Source: Mauremys mutica (Eukaryota; Chordata; Testudines; Geoemydidae). Taken from it: a stretch of 64,000 bases of DNA. Every line of letters starts with the position of its first letter. Positions within the stretch are counted from its first letter, which is position 1. The notes below the pieces were generated by a model, which was given only the letters and a program-made list of their open reading frames with translations, was not told the origin of the DNA and made no database searches. The DNA is taken from contig NC_059074.1 of assembly GCF_020497125.1 (NCBI RefSeq), positions 193,782,915 through 193,846,914 on the forward strand, written 5' to 3'. Of this stretch, positions 33,321 to 46,105 are shown in pieces. Both the position numbers and the translations under genes were made by a program.

Positions 33321-34865
33321 GCGTCGCCACCTACAACATCTGTGGGTACATGATCATAGACTTTTGCGTAATTGCATCCTGACTTGATTCAATGGCTCTG
33401 CAAAGCTATTTCAACCTCTGTCTTTTCCATCCGCAGCCTGGAAGGAAAAGAGCGGCAAAAATGTTTTCGCTCACTTTCTCCTCCCCCCCCCCCCCATACG
33501 TTGCATTATTATTGGTGCACAAATGACTGATCCCTGAGGAGCTCCTTTAAACCCAATACTGGAATTGCGTGTATGTGAGAGCCAGTGTATGAGGGGGTGT
33601 GTCCTGACTATGACAGTGTGTGTATGTTTCTGGAGGTGTGTTTGCAGTGTTGTTGTAGCTCTGTTTGTCCCAGGAAATGAGAGACACAAAGTAGCTGAGG
33701 TAATATCTTTTATTTGGCCAACTTCTGTACCTGTGTGTGCCTCAGTTTGTGTACCCGTGAGCGTGTATATGCCCGTGTATCAGGGTGTATGTGTGTGTCT
33801 ATGTATATCTGAGTCCCCTTAGGAGAATCTTTCAAGAAATTGTGGCTACTAAAAAAAGAAGTGTGCACTATTCTAAAGATCAGTTAAAAGCCTGCTTCTT
33901 AATTATTTTCTTTTCTTTGCAGGAGAGTTGTCCACGCTGAGGTTTCTCCCTCATCCTTCCCTACAAGAGAGCAGAGTGTAGACCATGCGCGCCTCATCGT
34001 CCCAGAACACAGGGCCAGTCCTAGCCTAGGGGGACACAAGGATTTCAGCAGCGTTTTTCCCTACGGGGCGGACTAATTGTACATAATTTCCCCCCCCCCC
34101 CATTCCTCCCCACTTACTTGAGCACACGCAGCTGCAATCACCCTTGTGGCTTGGAAGGAAAGGCGGCCTCCTGCACCAAGGCTGCGAGGCCAGTTCCCCA
34201 AGGCAGCAGCTGCGAGAGGGAGCGGGGCAGGCGGTGAAAGCTGCACTTTCCTCTGAGCAGAGTAGTGTTCCCTCTGAGGGGCCCCCAGCCCCAGGAGCCG
34301 GCTCCCAAGCCGTGGGCCTCCCGCATGGAAGCAGTGTTGCCTCCTCCATAGCCACTAAGCCATCCGGGCAGGCAAGGTTTGCAGTTTTAACTCTGGCTGT
34401 TCCACCACATTGTCCTTCTTATAGGTCGAGGGGGGAGATCCATGTGTAGGAATCAACTGTTAGGACCAAGCACAGAGGCTTACAACATGAGATTTCAAAG
34501 GCCCGATTTAGCTTGTGATTAAGAGAATACCACAAGAGAACAGTGACGATCGTTTCATTTAAAAATCACAAAAGGCCCTGTCGTTCAGTGGGTGAGAAAG
34601 GGTAACAGAATGGGAAGATTCTACAAAGAAACACCTCACAAGTGTGTTCACAAGTTTACTCTGTTGTACACTCTTCAGTTTACATACAATATTTTACTCT
34701 GGTTATGCTGGCTTCATTCAAAAAGTGTTATAATTGAATTTTACAGAAAACATTCACTATCAATCTAACCCTAGACTTAGAAATGGGGCCAAGCCCGGAA
34801 GCACAGATCTCAGATCAGAGCTGGATTCAGGCCTCCCAAAATCTGGAAGTGGACAGCTCTGCTTG
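33321..34865. other. Upstream flank with simple repeats and a repeat fragment
   Basis: C-runs lie at about 33482-33495 and 34090-34100, and TGTG-rich sequence at 33565-33805. At 33675-33735 the words GAGAGACACAAAGTAGCTGAGG and TAATATCTTTTATTTGGCCA resemble a dispersed reptile repeat fragment. GC-rich 34140-34340 has no recognisable gene. Confidence 0.4.
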
Positions 34866-35022
34866 GAATCATAGAAATACCTATTAGAGCAACCAGCTCA
34901 CCTCCCTGCTAATGCAGGATTGTTTCCTTGCATTTACTAGTGCTTTGTCCAGTCGCATATTAAATATTCTGCTGATGAGGCTTTCATCACTTTCTGAGGG
35001 AGATTATTCCCCAACCTGTTTT
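34866..35022 (-). mobile_element. CR1 LINE fragment, 3' end
   Basis: The plus strand shows the reverse of a CR1 tail: AATCATAGAAAT, then CAACCAGCTCACCTCCCTGC, GCAGGATT, and a TTTGTCCAG / GGCTTTCATCACTTTC block. It is old and diverged. Confidence 0.6.
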
Positions 35023-35233
35023 AGGCCCGGATTATTAAAAGCTATTTAGGCACTGCTGCGCTCAGCATCACAACACCTAACTGAGTTAGAAGCCTAAATA
35101 TCATTTTCAAAAGGGATTTAGGTGCTTAGGAGTCTAAATTCCATCGACAATGGGATACAGACTCCTAAGTGCCTAAATACCTTTTGAACGTATTTAGGCT
35201 CTTACCCCTACATACCTTTACAAATCTGGGCCA
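35023..35233. mobile_element. Foldback MITE with TTTAGGTGCTTAGGAGTCTA arms
   Basis: The arm TTTAGGTGCTTAGGAGTC at about 35118-35135 pairs with GACTCCTAAGTGCCTAAA at about 35160-35177. The outer ends are GGCCCGGATT and AATCTGGGCC. The GCCTAAAT motif recurs throughout. It is non-coding. Confidence 0.65.
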
Positions 35234-35767
35234 GACTGTCAGGAAGACGTTACTTCTAATTACTCTCCCTTTTACCACCCGAGGCATACACCTCCGCACA
35301 CCCTTCCAGTATTTACACATGGTTTCCAGTCCCCACTTTGGCTGGCTTTTAGGACCAAATTAGGTTTCCTGATCCAGCTCCCCAATTGTCTTTGGCCCTG
35401 TTTCTGTTAGAAAAACAACCAAGTCTGTCAGATTCAATGGCGGCCTAATCTTACAGCTACAGATGGGCCCGAACTATAATTGCCCAGCTATCGTCAATCG
35501 GGTCAACCCGTGTTAACCAGTTTTTATCAAAAATGTGTTTTTGGGTCTCTCTGTATTACAAATGTAACTGTACCAGAACTAAATGAAATATTCCAGGGGC
35601 AGTTACACCACAGTCAAATAGAGAGGCACTGTTCCATTAGATGCTGCTTTGCTATGTAGCTGAATTAGGCTTTTTAGTTGCCATGTCACACTATTTTTAA
35701 GAGTTCCTATTAGGCTAATCACAGCCACAGGTCTGCAATGACTTACACAGATGCTGAAATTTAAGTG

Positions 35768-36244
35768 AGGGTATGTCTACACAGCAAAGGAAAACCTGCA
35801 GCTGGCCTGTGCCAGCTGACTCAGGCTTGGGCTGTGGGTAGAAGCTCCTGAAGAGTGTGCGTGGGGGGGCACCGGTGCCTGAACCGCCCCGCCCTGACGC
35901 TCCTCTCCCCCATTGCTCACCCTTCCGGCTGGTAAAAAGTGAGAGGCCATAGCCTTCCCATTTTTAAAAGTGATGGGGCCATGGCCTCCCGCTCTCTCTC
36001 CCCCCATTCCGGTGCTCTTACTCATTCCAGTGTGGGGCTGTTTCATTGCCGGGCAGACTTCCAGGCTCGGGCTGGAGCTTGAGCTTTGGGACCCTCCCAT
36101 CCCTCAGGGTCCTAGAGCCTGGGCTCCAGCCTGAGCCCAGAAGTCTACACAGCAATGAAACAGCCTTGCAGCCTGAGCCCCGCGAGCCCGAGTTGGCTAG
36201 CACTTGCCAGCCATGGGCGTCTAGTTGCTGGATAGACATACCCT
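35768..36244. mobile_element. MITE with AGGGTATGTCTA terminal inverted repeats
   Basis: The left end AGGGTATGTCTACACAGC and right end GATAGACATACCCT are inverted repeats. The interior is a loose palindrome in which GGCTCGGGCTGGAGCTTGAG pairs with GGGCTCCAGCCTGAGCCC. The body is GC-rich against AT-rich flanks. There is no coding sequence. Confidence 0.7.
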
Positions 36245-39200
36245 GAGTACTAGTGAACACAATGGGGCTTCTCATGTGCATTAAGCCAAGTATGTGTGTA
36301 AGTGCTTGCACACATCACTGCGGCGTGCACGGCTTTGATCATACTGGGGCTATAGTTAGTGGAAATTCCCTAACATTCTACAGGATAGCCTTTTGTGGCC
36401 TCCTTTGCCCTGGTACCTGGGTTGGGAAGCAGATTACCATCTTGTGTTCTTTATCTGCCCAAAGGTGTCTTAGGCAAGTAATCCTCACTGGTGACTCCTT
36501 AGTTAGAAGCCTGGCCCATTTCTTTCTGGTGGCTCCCTTTCAGTGCTTCCCTCTTGACTGTAGGGGCTACAGATCTCTCTTTGGCTCTCCTTAGTCTCAT
36601 CCTTCTCTTTGTCGTTGACGATGGCATATCTAATGCAACTATTGAGACCAAGTGGCCTACATTTCTCTTCTGCTCTTTCCAGAGGTTCTAGTCTACCTAG
36701 ATGACATCTTATTTTTCCATCTCTATCCCATTCTAGGTGTTAACCTCCTGCATAGGATAGTCCTGTTTGGTCTCTATCTACATACCTATCCCCTATTGTC
36801 TTTGCTCAGTGGATTTAAGTGACGTTCAAGTTGCTTCACCTTTTATTCACAATGGACATGCCATGGCATGTGGACATGACTTACTGAATTCTTAAAGCAG
36901 CTTTTCTTATTTATTAATTTTAATTAAATACATATAAACTATAAATAAAGAATGTACATGTTTCCTTTTCCTTTTAATGTAAACAATTGTAATGATGGAA
37001 AGCCCTAGCAATATGCACTCAAAGAAATGCTTCCAGATCTTTGAAACCAGAAAATTTTAATAAAACTACACTTTAAAAAAATGTTGAAAGCAAAATGTGG
37101 CATTCAAACCAGAAAAACACAATGTGTAAAAGTGAACAATAAGCAACACAACAATGTTAACAAAATTGTTAAAAAACACATTGCATTATTTGTTCATTTT
37201 GAAACAAAATAGTTGTCCAGCTTTGAACACTGCATTGTATTTTCAATTTTTTTTTAGTGTAGCAATCTGAATGTCTGCGCTGTGTAAGTAAAGACCCAAA
37301 CCTACTCTCCACTAGTTAGAAAATAATCAAAGTTTGTCAATAAAAATATAAAACAACAGTTATAACACACTGAGGCAACAGGTACTCATCTGATCTGGTA
37401 AAGGAGAATTCAAACTTCAAGGATGTGTTATCATATTTTCTTACCACTTTATTTTTTTAGATCCTCATTTCGTGTAGCTGTAGATGGTCCAGGACTTTCA
37501 TTATCTTCTCCACCAGTCCACCCTTCTCGTTTTCGAAAAATAAATCCATCCATGTCAGATTGAAATGCTGCTTGCTGTTTTTTACAGTTGTAAATGGCTG
37601 ACTGTATGTACGTTGCTAGGTTACCTTGCAGTGAAACATGCGAGAATTAATCTTGACATATTGCACTTGCTTTTTTAATAAAATAAAATAAATAAACAAA
37701 CAAAATAAAGTTTCTTCTATGCACTGTCCAACATTCTTCTATGCTCTGTCAGGACATTATATTTATATAGCTTTTACTTACATCACATGAGTCACATGGA
37801 GTTAAAGATTTACTAAGAGCTTGACTGGAGAATGCATTTGGGTCAGTGGACCACCTGGGACTGTGACCGTGGCCCACAGTTTGGGAACCCTTGTTCTAAA
37901 GCACTTCTTACCCGCCTGTCTCTTTTCTTAATTTAGATTTTGTTTAGAAAGTCTTCCTCCCTCATATTTTCCCTTGGATCTGTTGCCTACTAATTTTACT
38001 TTGAAGTTCTTCTACATCATGTTCGAGGTACTTGGCGACTCTTCCTCTATGTTGATACGATACTCACATTTAGGATCTCTCTACACTGGGCTAGGAATCA
38101 TGTTGCCTCAACTAGTTTTAAACATGGTTTTAAACCAATTATATTTAAACCAGTTTACAAGTGGTTGGGTTGGCCAGCATGGAATGGTGCCAAAATATTG
38201 TAATCAAGTTAAGCTATAGTTAAATAAATCTGGTTTTTACACACACACACACACACAAAATCAGTGTTTGTATGTTTCTTGTCGGACAAGACCCATATTT
38301 AGAAACTCTGTGCCAGCCACTCAGACCAGCCAAGCTGCTCCTGGAGTGCAGGAGTATTGAGCTTGGGCTGAATTGAGCAAAAGTTCCAGCTGAAGTCAAT
38401 AGGAGTTGTTGGTGATCCGTATCTCTGAAAATCAGGTTCAATAATTGTATTTAAACAAATTTAGTCTGAACTTGTTTTAAATCCTGTGGAAAACTGGTTC
38501 AGATGGCTGTGTTAAAGATCCAAAGTGGACAGTCTTTGAATTGGAGAGAATTTTTCTATATGACACTATTGGGATACTATACTATATTTATATTTGAGGA
38601 ATTGCTTTCATAAGGTCAATAAAAATTGCTAAAGATAAACATGAGAAGTTTCAACCCCAAATTTACTCACCCCCCCCCCCAAAACCTGGTTTTTTAACTT
38701 TTTAGGTGCTTACAGCTATAGAGGAATAAGTTTGATCAAATTCTCTTTTGAGTAAGGGATGGAATGAGCGGGGCTTTATCACAATTTTATTTGAGGAGGT
38801 GTTTGGATCAGTCACAAATGTATATTTTGTGTAAACTTCAAATTTGTCTTCAATGAGGACAAGTCCTGTCTTTGACAGGTTTGAAGAATTAGTGTTTTAG
38901 AAAAAACAAAATGACGAGGAAATCGTGTAGCCTCTGTACTAAGTACATAATGTTCCATCATTTTTAAAAAAAACTTTGAAGGTCCAGTATCCCACGTACT
39001 CACATGCATCACCTACTTACTCACTCACGCATGTACCTCACACACTCACTTGTACACATGCATCACACACGTTCACACACATATACATCACGCATGCACA
39101 CTCACTCACACATTAAAGCTACATATGCCTTAATGGGTCTGGAACCTCCATGTTCCTGGCCTGCTAGCCCTCTTCATGAATGTCCTTTATATTTGTTATC

Positions 39201-41640
39201 GGATTGTGTGATCACTAGATTGTTATTGTTTCTCTTCTCTATCGTCAGCTATTTTGACTTTTGACACCCTTTGGCTTTTTATCACAGTTAGCCAGCAGTT
39301 AGTTTCTCTTTTCCCCCCTCCTCTCCGATTCATACGGGTGAGCGTTACACATTTTTCTGTTATTTTCCAGTTGCATTCATAGGCCTTCGTTTTCTGGCCT
39401 TTTACCAAGGATCCTTCCTCAATTGCTTTTAGCTTCTTACCCCCAGGAGGGACTATGTTACATTTGTTTCAATCTTTTCTTTTTATTTGTTTTATCCTTT
39501 TCCGTTGAGCCTGTTATTTAGTTCTGCTGACACAAATGGTTAAACTCATAGGTGGAATCTGCTTAAAAACACTCCCAGAAAATACCGTGTTATACTACCG
39601 CAGCATCTGTTTTGTTTGCTCATCACAATTTTTTTTTCAGAGAGTCACACATTAGAGATTAAAAATGCTATTGGGTTATTTATTTTAAGTACGTATACAC
39701 CCCACATCACTGTGGTATCTGAATGCCTCACATTTTTTAAGGTACTTATCCTCACAGTACCCCTGTGAGGCAGGGAAGTGCTGTTTTACAGGCTGAGGTA
39801 CCTGGAGACTGGGAGCTAGTTTAACAAAGAAACTGAGAGCGCTACCATTACTTTTTAGGTGCCTAGAAGATCCCTTGGATTCCCAAAGCCCGGGCTAGGC
39901 CCCTAGACTGCTTACACAATGACTGGGGAGAGTTAGGCTCCTCAGAAGGGGATCCACAAAAAACAGTAGCTATATGAAATAAAACTTGTGCTTCAGCTGG
40001 TGATTCCCCCCCTGCCTTTCTCTCTCACTCTTTGAAATATCACAACGAAGCCCCTGGGTGTTACATTCAAGCTAAGATCTTCCGGTTTCTCCCCAGCTTT
40101 CTCAACCTCTAAGATTTCAGGATTAAAAACAGAATGGCTCCTATTTTCATAAACTGCCCTCTCTCCCTTGATTCTGTTTATACGGCTGCCTCTCTCTTCC
40201 TGCTATCACTACAAGCCCTATTCCCCAAAATGCACTGACCCCGCTTCTTGCTAATGTTTTCTAACAGCAGTTATATTAGACCCAGTGCTTGCAAACCACT
40301 GAAATGTTGCCCTAACTTCAAGGCTCAGATTCCACAGCTATCCACTATATCATTGCTGCTCAGGTAAAAGTTAATGGACCTGATTATCCTTTTCCTCTCT
40401 CATGTTTTATACCAATGTACCACGATTGATTTCAGTGGAGTTGTTGCTAGTTTACACCAACTGTTAACGAGATAAGGATCAGGACCAGTGTCTGTCCCTG
40501 TCTAGTCCCTGCTGGAGAGACTGAGAGAGCCTAGCAGAGAAATGGCAGTAAGGCTATCATTTTAGAGAGGCTTGCTGGTTTCGGTTCATCTACAACAGCT
40601 GTCAGAACAGTCCCCTGCTACAGCTCTACATCCTTTCAATCATCTGGCAGTGTATTTTTATTTCATAGATAGGATTTCTGCATCAGTTTGGTTTGCCTGC
40701 ATTTCAAATTAATAAAATCTCATCTAAATACTATTATGATAACAGGGAAAATCTTTCTTACATGCACTGCCATGGAACAAAGGGTGGGAGAAAAGGGACT
40801 TGATAAACTCGTAATAGCTTCTCAGTAAATTTTAAAAATCAACCTGGATTTTATTCCTAAACAAAGGTGATTTGTAGTAGAAAATGACCCGCAGTCAGTT
40901 TTGCAATACTGTGATTTTAAGGTGAAATCACTCAACTCAAACTTTCCATGGCAAATGGAAGAGGAAAAATATCTAATTAAAGGAAATGTTAGTTAACCAA
41001 AGGATGTCCCTTTCATAATAGAAGTTACTATGGGATTTAAAGGCACATTCTAATTATAACAGTTCACTAATTATCTGCCTTACATCTCATCTTTCTGTCT
41101 AATCCCACTTTTAATTATATAGTTCTTTTTTGGCACATTACATATCAAAAGTATTACATTTGACTAAAAATAAATCCTTTTAACTGGTGATGATAGAGAA
41201 GAAATACTGTAGCTGCCCCCCTGAAATACATACACTGCATTGTAATAAAATGTGTTCATTGTGCTTTGAAAAGAGAGACTTGATGCAAGAGAAAAAATTG
41301 AATTTAAAGACTTGGGGCTTGTAAAGCTTTGAAGTCAGAGTGAGGAAATACCTCTAAATTACACTGTATTTTGTACATGCGTCTGGCTGCAAGAGTTTAA
41401 CATCACGCATGGCTTCTGATTTGTAATCCATTGGAGCCTGATCCTGCTGCCATTGATGTTAATGGGTGCTTTGCCCTTGGCTTCCTTTGGAATAGCCTTT
41501 GGCCTTTGAACTCTGGTAATGTATAATTCAAAGACCTGAAGCAATGCTATGGCATCAGAGCTCCATCACTTATGAACATCTACTCATCAAGATCTCAGTT
41601 AAAGACTACCAAATTGGGAGGGACTTGTGTCAAACAGTTG
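36245..41640. other. Upstream intergenic region, non-coding
   Basis: A CA repeat lies at 38239-38256, a CA/CTCA-rich tract at 38995-39115 and an hAT-like end at about 37835-37898 (GTTTGGGAACCCTTGTTCTA). At 36685-36720 a short plus frame reads VLVYLDDILFFH, see findings. The stretch 40375-40500 is a loose palindrome of the dispersed CAATGG family. No gene was recognised. Confidence 0.4.
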
Positions 41641-41865
41641 GGGGATATGACTGAGTCAGGAGCTCTGGGTTCTGTTCCTGCTCCGCCAGTGAATTGCTGT
41701 GTGACCATGGGCAAGTCACAACTTCTCTGTACCTCAGTTTCCTCATCTCAAAATGAGAATAATCATAATTACCTTTTGGGGCTGTTGTGAGGCTTCAGTG
41801 GGTGTTTGTCAATTGCTCTGACAGAAGGTGCAAAGTCAGTGAAATGTATTCTTCTTCTTCAAATT
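41641..41865 (+). mobile_element. MIR/CORE-type SINE
   Basis: In order it shows CAGGAGCTCTGGGTTC, a CTGTGTGACCATGGGCAAGT box, CCTCAGTTTCCTCATCT, then AAAATGAGAATAATCATAAT and GTTGTGAGG. This is the arrangement of ancient MIR elements. The plus open frame over it (41572-41790) is not a gene. Confidence 0.7.
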
Positions 41866-42119
41866 ATCATTAAAATGCGTTTTCTTCCACCCGCTGTCCT
41901 TGCCTTGGGCAGGAGGTAGCAGAAAGATTTAGCTATTATGTGCAAGCAGCAGGCTCTTTTCCTTCCTTTGGGTGTGGGGGTGGTGAGTTTATAGAGTTAA
42001 GGACCCTTGACATAGAGAGAGGTTTTTTTCAAGGCCTTTAGGCTTGAATCCAAACTGCGAGCTCAGACAGACCTGTGACTGGCAAGTCCTCTGAGGAGAG
42101 ACAGCCTGTGGATTAATGA

Positions 42120-42320
42120 TGCCAATCCCTGCTCAAATTTGCATGTATCATTTACTTAGCTTTGCTCCTGATGGAATTAGGTATAATTCTTTATTGAATA
42201 TTACTCTTAATGTATATTTAAGCATTAAAAATGAATACGCGCATGTGATAAAACGTAGGAAATAATTTATAAATATCTAAAGTAACATAAGATAGAGAGT
42301 ACTTGGCTGTCCTGCAAACC
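42120..42320. other. Candidate conserved non-coding element with octamer
   Basis: Unique AT-rich sequence with ATTTGCAT at 42137-42144 (octamer, reverse orientation), TTTACTTAGC, TTTATTGAAT and several TAAT cores. No repeat was recognised. Called only on appearance. Confidence 0.3.
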
Positions 42321-43204
42321 TGAGCAAATGTCTATATAACACTACTAGGCTTCTTCGATGTTTTATTATATCTTATTGACCTCTTAACGACAGCCTGCTA
42401 GCACCCCAGCCTGCCAGAGTCTGTTGACATTTCCAAATATATAAACGGTTCTTCAGTTTTTAATCTCTCTCCTATGTAAAACTGCATTGGATTGAAGCTT
42501 TGCATACAGGTCATCAGCCCAGATGCGATTTTTCACCCCTATAAAATTATTTACAGCAGTTAAGCATTTTTTTTTAATTTTAGGTAGCCTTAATCATCTT
42601 TTTCTCTCTCTTTCTGAAGCAAAATCTTCATCAGCTGTGGATATGAAAAAATATAGATTTCTTGATAATGATTCCTTTCTTGGATGCGTTGCAGCTACTG
42701 GTGCAAGGGTTTTATGGTTTGGGGCAAAAAGCCACTGCAAGTAATAATCATCATTGTCCCTAATTAAAGTGCACTTAATTGCTCTTGCCATTTTTTTCAG
42801 AGGGGTGGGAGGGAGATTAATGCTTCTGTAGGGTCAACGTTATTTAATTTAACCATTTCAGCACAGTCTTGCAGGCCTTGCATAGGCAGGCTGAATTAAG
42901 GTCTACATCCACCAGGGCCGACATCCACCAGCATTTCTTCCTCAGGAATACTATTTCAGACAAATTCTGACTTCTAGCAAAGACACTTGCCAGGCCTGAC
43001 TCCACTGCCTTGCACCCTGTGGAGTTAGTTAGATCTGTGCAAAGTGGGTGCACTGCAAAATGCTTCCATGCTGATTTGTTAGCATTTTACATCCACTTTG
43101 CAGCGATCGAAATGACTGCACAAGGTGCAAGGCAGAATTGGCTTTAGTTCTTCCCACACAGTCCAGGGTACACCAACTCTGTAACACCTCCATTCCCCCC
43201 TCCA

Positions 43205-43492
43205 CCCCCACCCAACAGGGACTCTCAGAGCGTGGGTCAGCTGACTTGGGATTGCACTATGGGGCTAAAAATAGCAGTGCAGATGTTCCTGCTTGGGCTA
43301 GAATTTGGGCTTTGAGACCCAGTGAGGGGGGAGGGTCTCCGAGACCAGGCTCCAGCCCAAGCAGGAATGTTTACACTGCTATTTTTAGCCCTGTAGTGCA
43401 AGCCGGTGAGTCTGAGTCAGTTACTTGAGGTCTGAGACTTGCTGCCACAGGGTTTGTTTGTTTGTTTGTTTTTGCAGTGTAGACATACCCTG
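43205..43492. mobile_element. Long foldback MITE ending GTAGACATACCCT
   Basis: The block GGGGCTAAAAATAGCAGTG (about 43261-43279) pairs with CACTGCTATTTTTAGCCC (about 43375-43392), and CCTGCTTGGGCT pairs with AGCCCAAGCAGG. The right end GTGTAGACATACCCT matches the 35768-36244 element. A GTTT repeat lies just inside that end. The left boundary is approximate. Confidence 0.7.
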
Positions 43493-45223
43493 AATCTTGT
43501 CCAGCTCAGCCTACCAGGCACAGTCCTTGCTCTACAGTCCTCCCTAGGAGCCAAGAAAGCCTGGCTGCATTTCATTCTCTCTGCCAACCAACCAATGTGT
43601 TTTAGCCTTCCTTTTTGCAGCTGGTCTCTTTCTCTCTCTGTGGTGGCCACAGTGTCCTCATCCACGTGCACATTCGTCCGTTGGCTGATCCACACTCCTT
43701 CGGTCCCCGGCACGGCAATCTGCTAGTGCAGTCTGTACAATGCATCAGTCTGGAAATAGTATCCAAGACACATGAGGCTGCCCAGCTCCTTTTGTGTCCT
43801 GTTCCGCTTTGCCCCTGTCCCTGTAGGTCACTCACTGGCTTTGACGTGACACAGTGACTTTTGCTGAAGAGCTGCAGGGGGGCAGGCAGGATGTCTGTGT
43901 CTCTTGGGTTCCGGAACAATATTCCTCTTCTGTTCCCATCCCCTCTGCAGCTTCTTCCAAGCAGCTAAGGGAATATGGATGGGGAGCAGCCATTGGCAAC
44001 ACATCAGCCTTACAAGTTGGGCTTTCATTGCTGCAGGGCTAGGCAGAGCGAGGGTGCTATGGAAGCAGAGAGGCTCTCCATAATGTGTCTTAGATCCATG
44101 GGATCTATATGTATAAATTCCAGCCCCCACCCCAGAAGCCAAACCCAGTGCTCTCTCTGCAGTGCCATCAGCTCCTCCTCTTAGAGGGGACGATGCAGAG
44201 AAGTTATCCTTTGTGGAAATGCCATATATAATTCTACAGGTCTTCTCCATAAGGGAGCTAACAGCCAAAGCCAGGGAGGTTTTCACCTAAGATTTCCCCT
44301 CCTGTGTGGGAGGGGAAGATATTGGCTCAAAATGAGACCGAGACTTGCAGTTATCTAGCACTCATAATCTGTATTGAAGACAAGTGGAGTCTGCCCGTAT
44401 ACAGAGGGGGATTAAGAATTGATCGTTGGTTATGGGCCTGTTCAGAGGAGGTTCTATGTCTGGGCAGTGGGACAGAGCACTGGTTGGCGTGCATCAATCA
44501 CAACTGATAGCTACTATCCCACTGATTGCAGAAGGCGGACATTAGGACCCAAGGGGATGAGATACTGTGGCTCTGAGGAGCAATAACTTACAATGTAAAT
44601 TTCCTTGTACCAAGGCCAACATGTCGCACTGAGTGACTGCTCCCAGGCTCTGCCTCCTGCAGGGTAACCATATCTCACACACCCTTTCTCCTCTCCGCTT
44701 GGAGCTGAGCTCCTACATTTTGGCCATGGAAGGCAGAGAGGCACTGAAGCGGAGGGGCACATATTCCCCTCGGTGAATAAGCCTGAGCATCACTTACTCC
44801 ATTTTTCTTGGAGCACATTTCTATCCGTTGTTGTCACCGTGAAATATCACAATTGCACAACACACTAACAAACAGAATATTTGTTTTCATTTTTCCTCAC
44901 TTAATTTCTTAACTAATTCAAAGTGAATCTGCTTGGTATTCAAGCGGTGAGCCTGGCTGCCCTTTTAACAGATTACACAGAAACTTTACTACGCTAAACC
45001 ACACTACATGCAATTTCATAATGTTCTTCAACAGATCACTAGTACAACGGCTTATGGGCACCATTGATTCTAATGAGACTTTGCTTAATAAGGATAATAT
45101 GCTGCTATGTAGCATACGGTGACAAATACCTATTTCAGCTGAATTTTGCATAGTGATAACAATATGCAGTGCCACTCTGTAGAGTAACCCAATATGGTTG
45201 ATACAGAGTAATAGTATGATGGC
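43493..45223. other. Intergenic, non-coding
   Basis: Moderately GC-rich 43500-44300 has several overlapping open frames on both strands. None has recognisable domains, and frames on opposite strands are mutually exclusive. It may be an old repeat body. No gene is supported. Confidence 0.35.
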
Positions 45224-45231
45224 CTAGTAAT

Positions 45232-45435
45232 CTAAGGTAATAATAAAAGGTAATAATTGGAGATATACCAATCTCCTAGAACTGACCTTGGAAGGTCATT
45301 GAGTCCAGCCCCCTGCCTTCACCAGCAGGACCAATTTTTGCCCCAGATCCTTAAGTGGCCCCCTCAAGGATTGAGCTCACAACTCTGGGTTTAGCAGGCC
45401 AATGCTCAAACCACTGAGCTATCCCTCCTCCCTGT
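45232..45435 (-). mobile_element. tRNA-derived SINE with CR1-like tail
   Basis: On the minus strand it begins GGGAGGAGGGATAGCTCAGT. Box A (TAGCTCAGTGG) and box B (GAGTTGTGAGCTCAATCC) are readable, followed by a CR1-like tail and an AT-rich simple-repeat end. It is flanked by the identical 8-mer CTAGTAAT at 45224-45231 and 45436-45443, a probable target duplication. The type is abundant in turtles as far as I know. Confidence 0.85.
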
Positions 45436-45760
45436 CTAGTAATTAGAGCAGGAGACTGAGGAATCTGGTGTGGGTTCCCGGGTTTCCCAGCCATGCCACT
45501 GACTCACTGTATAACTGTGGGTAAGTCACTTAGGTGACTATTTCCAGAAGTATCTCAGCATTGGCCTCAATATGGATTTAGGTGCCAAACTTGAGACATG
45601 GAGGATCAGAGCTTCAGCTGGTGTAAATCTGCACAGTTCCATTGACCTCAGTGGCGCTACAGTGATTTACACCAGCTGAGGATCTGGATCTGACTTTGGT
45701 CCTTAACCTCTATATGTGTCAGTTTATCTCTTTGAAAACTGGGTATTGTGAGGCTTAATT
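45436..45760 (+). mobile_element. MIR/CORE-type SINE remnant followed by a foldback
   Basis: The part with GAGCAGGAGACTGAGGAATC, then CATGCCACTGACTCACTGTA and GTAAGTCACTTAGG, resembles a MIR. Further on, CAGCTGGTGTAAATC (about 45615-45629) pairs with GATTTACACCAGCTG (about 45664-45678). That foldback belongs to the dispersed CAATGG family. Confidence 0.5.
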
Positions 45761-45880
45761 TTTTATCAAGCTACTCTGAAGGCTTTATATGAAGGGCATG
45801 CAAGGTATGACAGTATGATTAGTCTGTTTAGTTAATGAAACTCAGCTGGCATTCCATTCCTGGGGCAGGGGGAACCGTAC

Positions 45881-46105
45881 GTTAAAAGGACATAGGCATG
45901 TAGATGACATTACCTACAATCATTCAGAAACCACCAGGTACTATAGCTCTTCCATAATAGTCTTAAAAACCAAAGAAAGCAGATACAAAGCAGGGAATCA
46001 TGTTGAACCACACTACATGCAGCACTTATATTTCATATAATGAAGCCTTTCTATGGGTGGGGGGGGGGCGATAGTTAAAAGGACATAGCCATGTAGATGA
46101 CATCA
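45881..46105. repeat. Spaced direct duplication of 32 bp
   Basis: Bases 45881-45912 and 46074-46105 are the same apart from two substitutions, with GTTAAAAGGACATAG and ATGTAGATGACAT in common. Each copy follows a G-rich run. The period is 193 bp. Confidence 0.8.

Noticed and set aside
43417..44286. Overlapping frames of 95-152 codons on both strands
   Set aside because: They conflict with each other, have no domains or splice logic, and lie next to a foldback element.
45380..45435. tRNA-like gene (box A and box B)
   Set aside because: It is the head of a SINE with CR1-like tail and target duplication, and cannot form a full cloverleaf tRNA gene.
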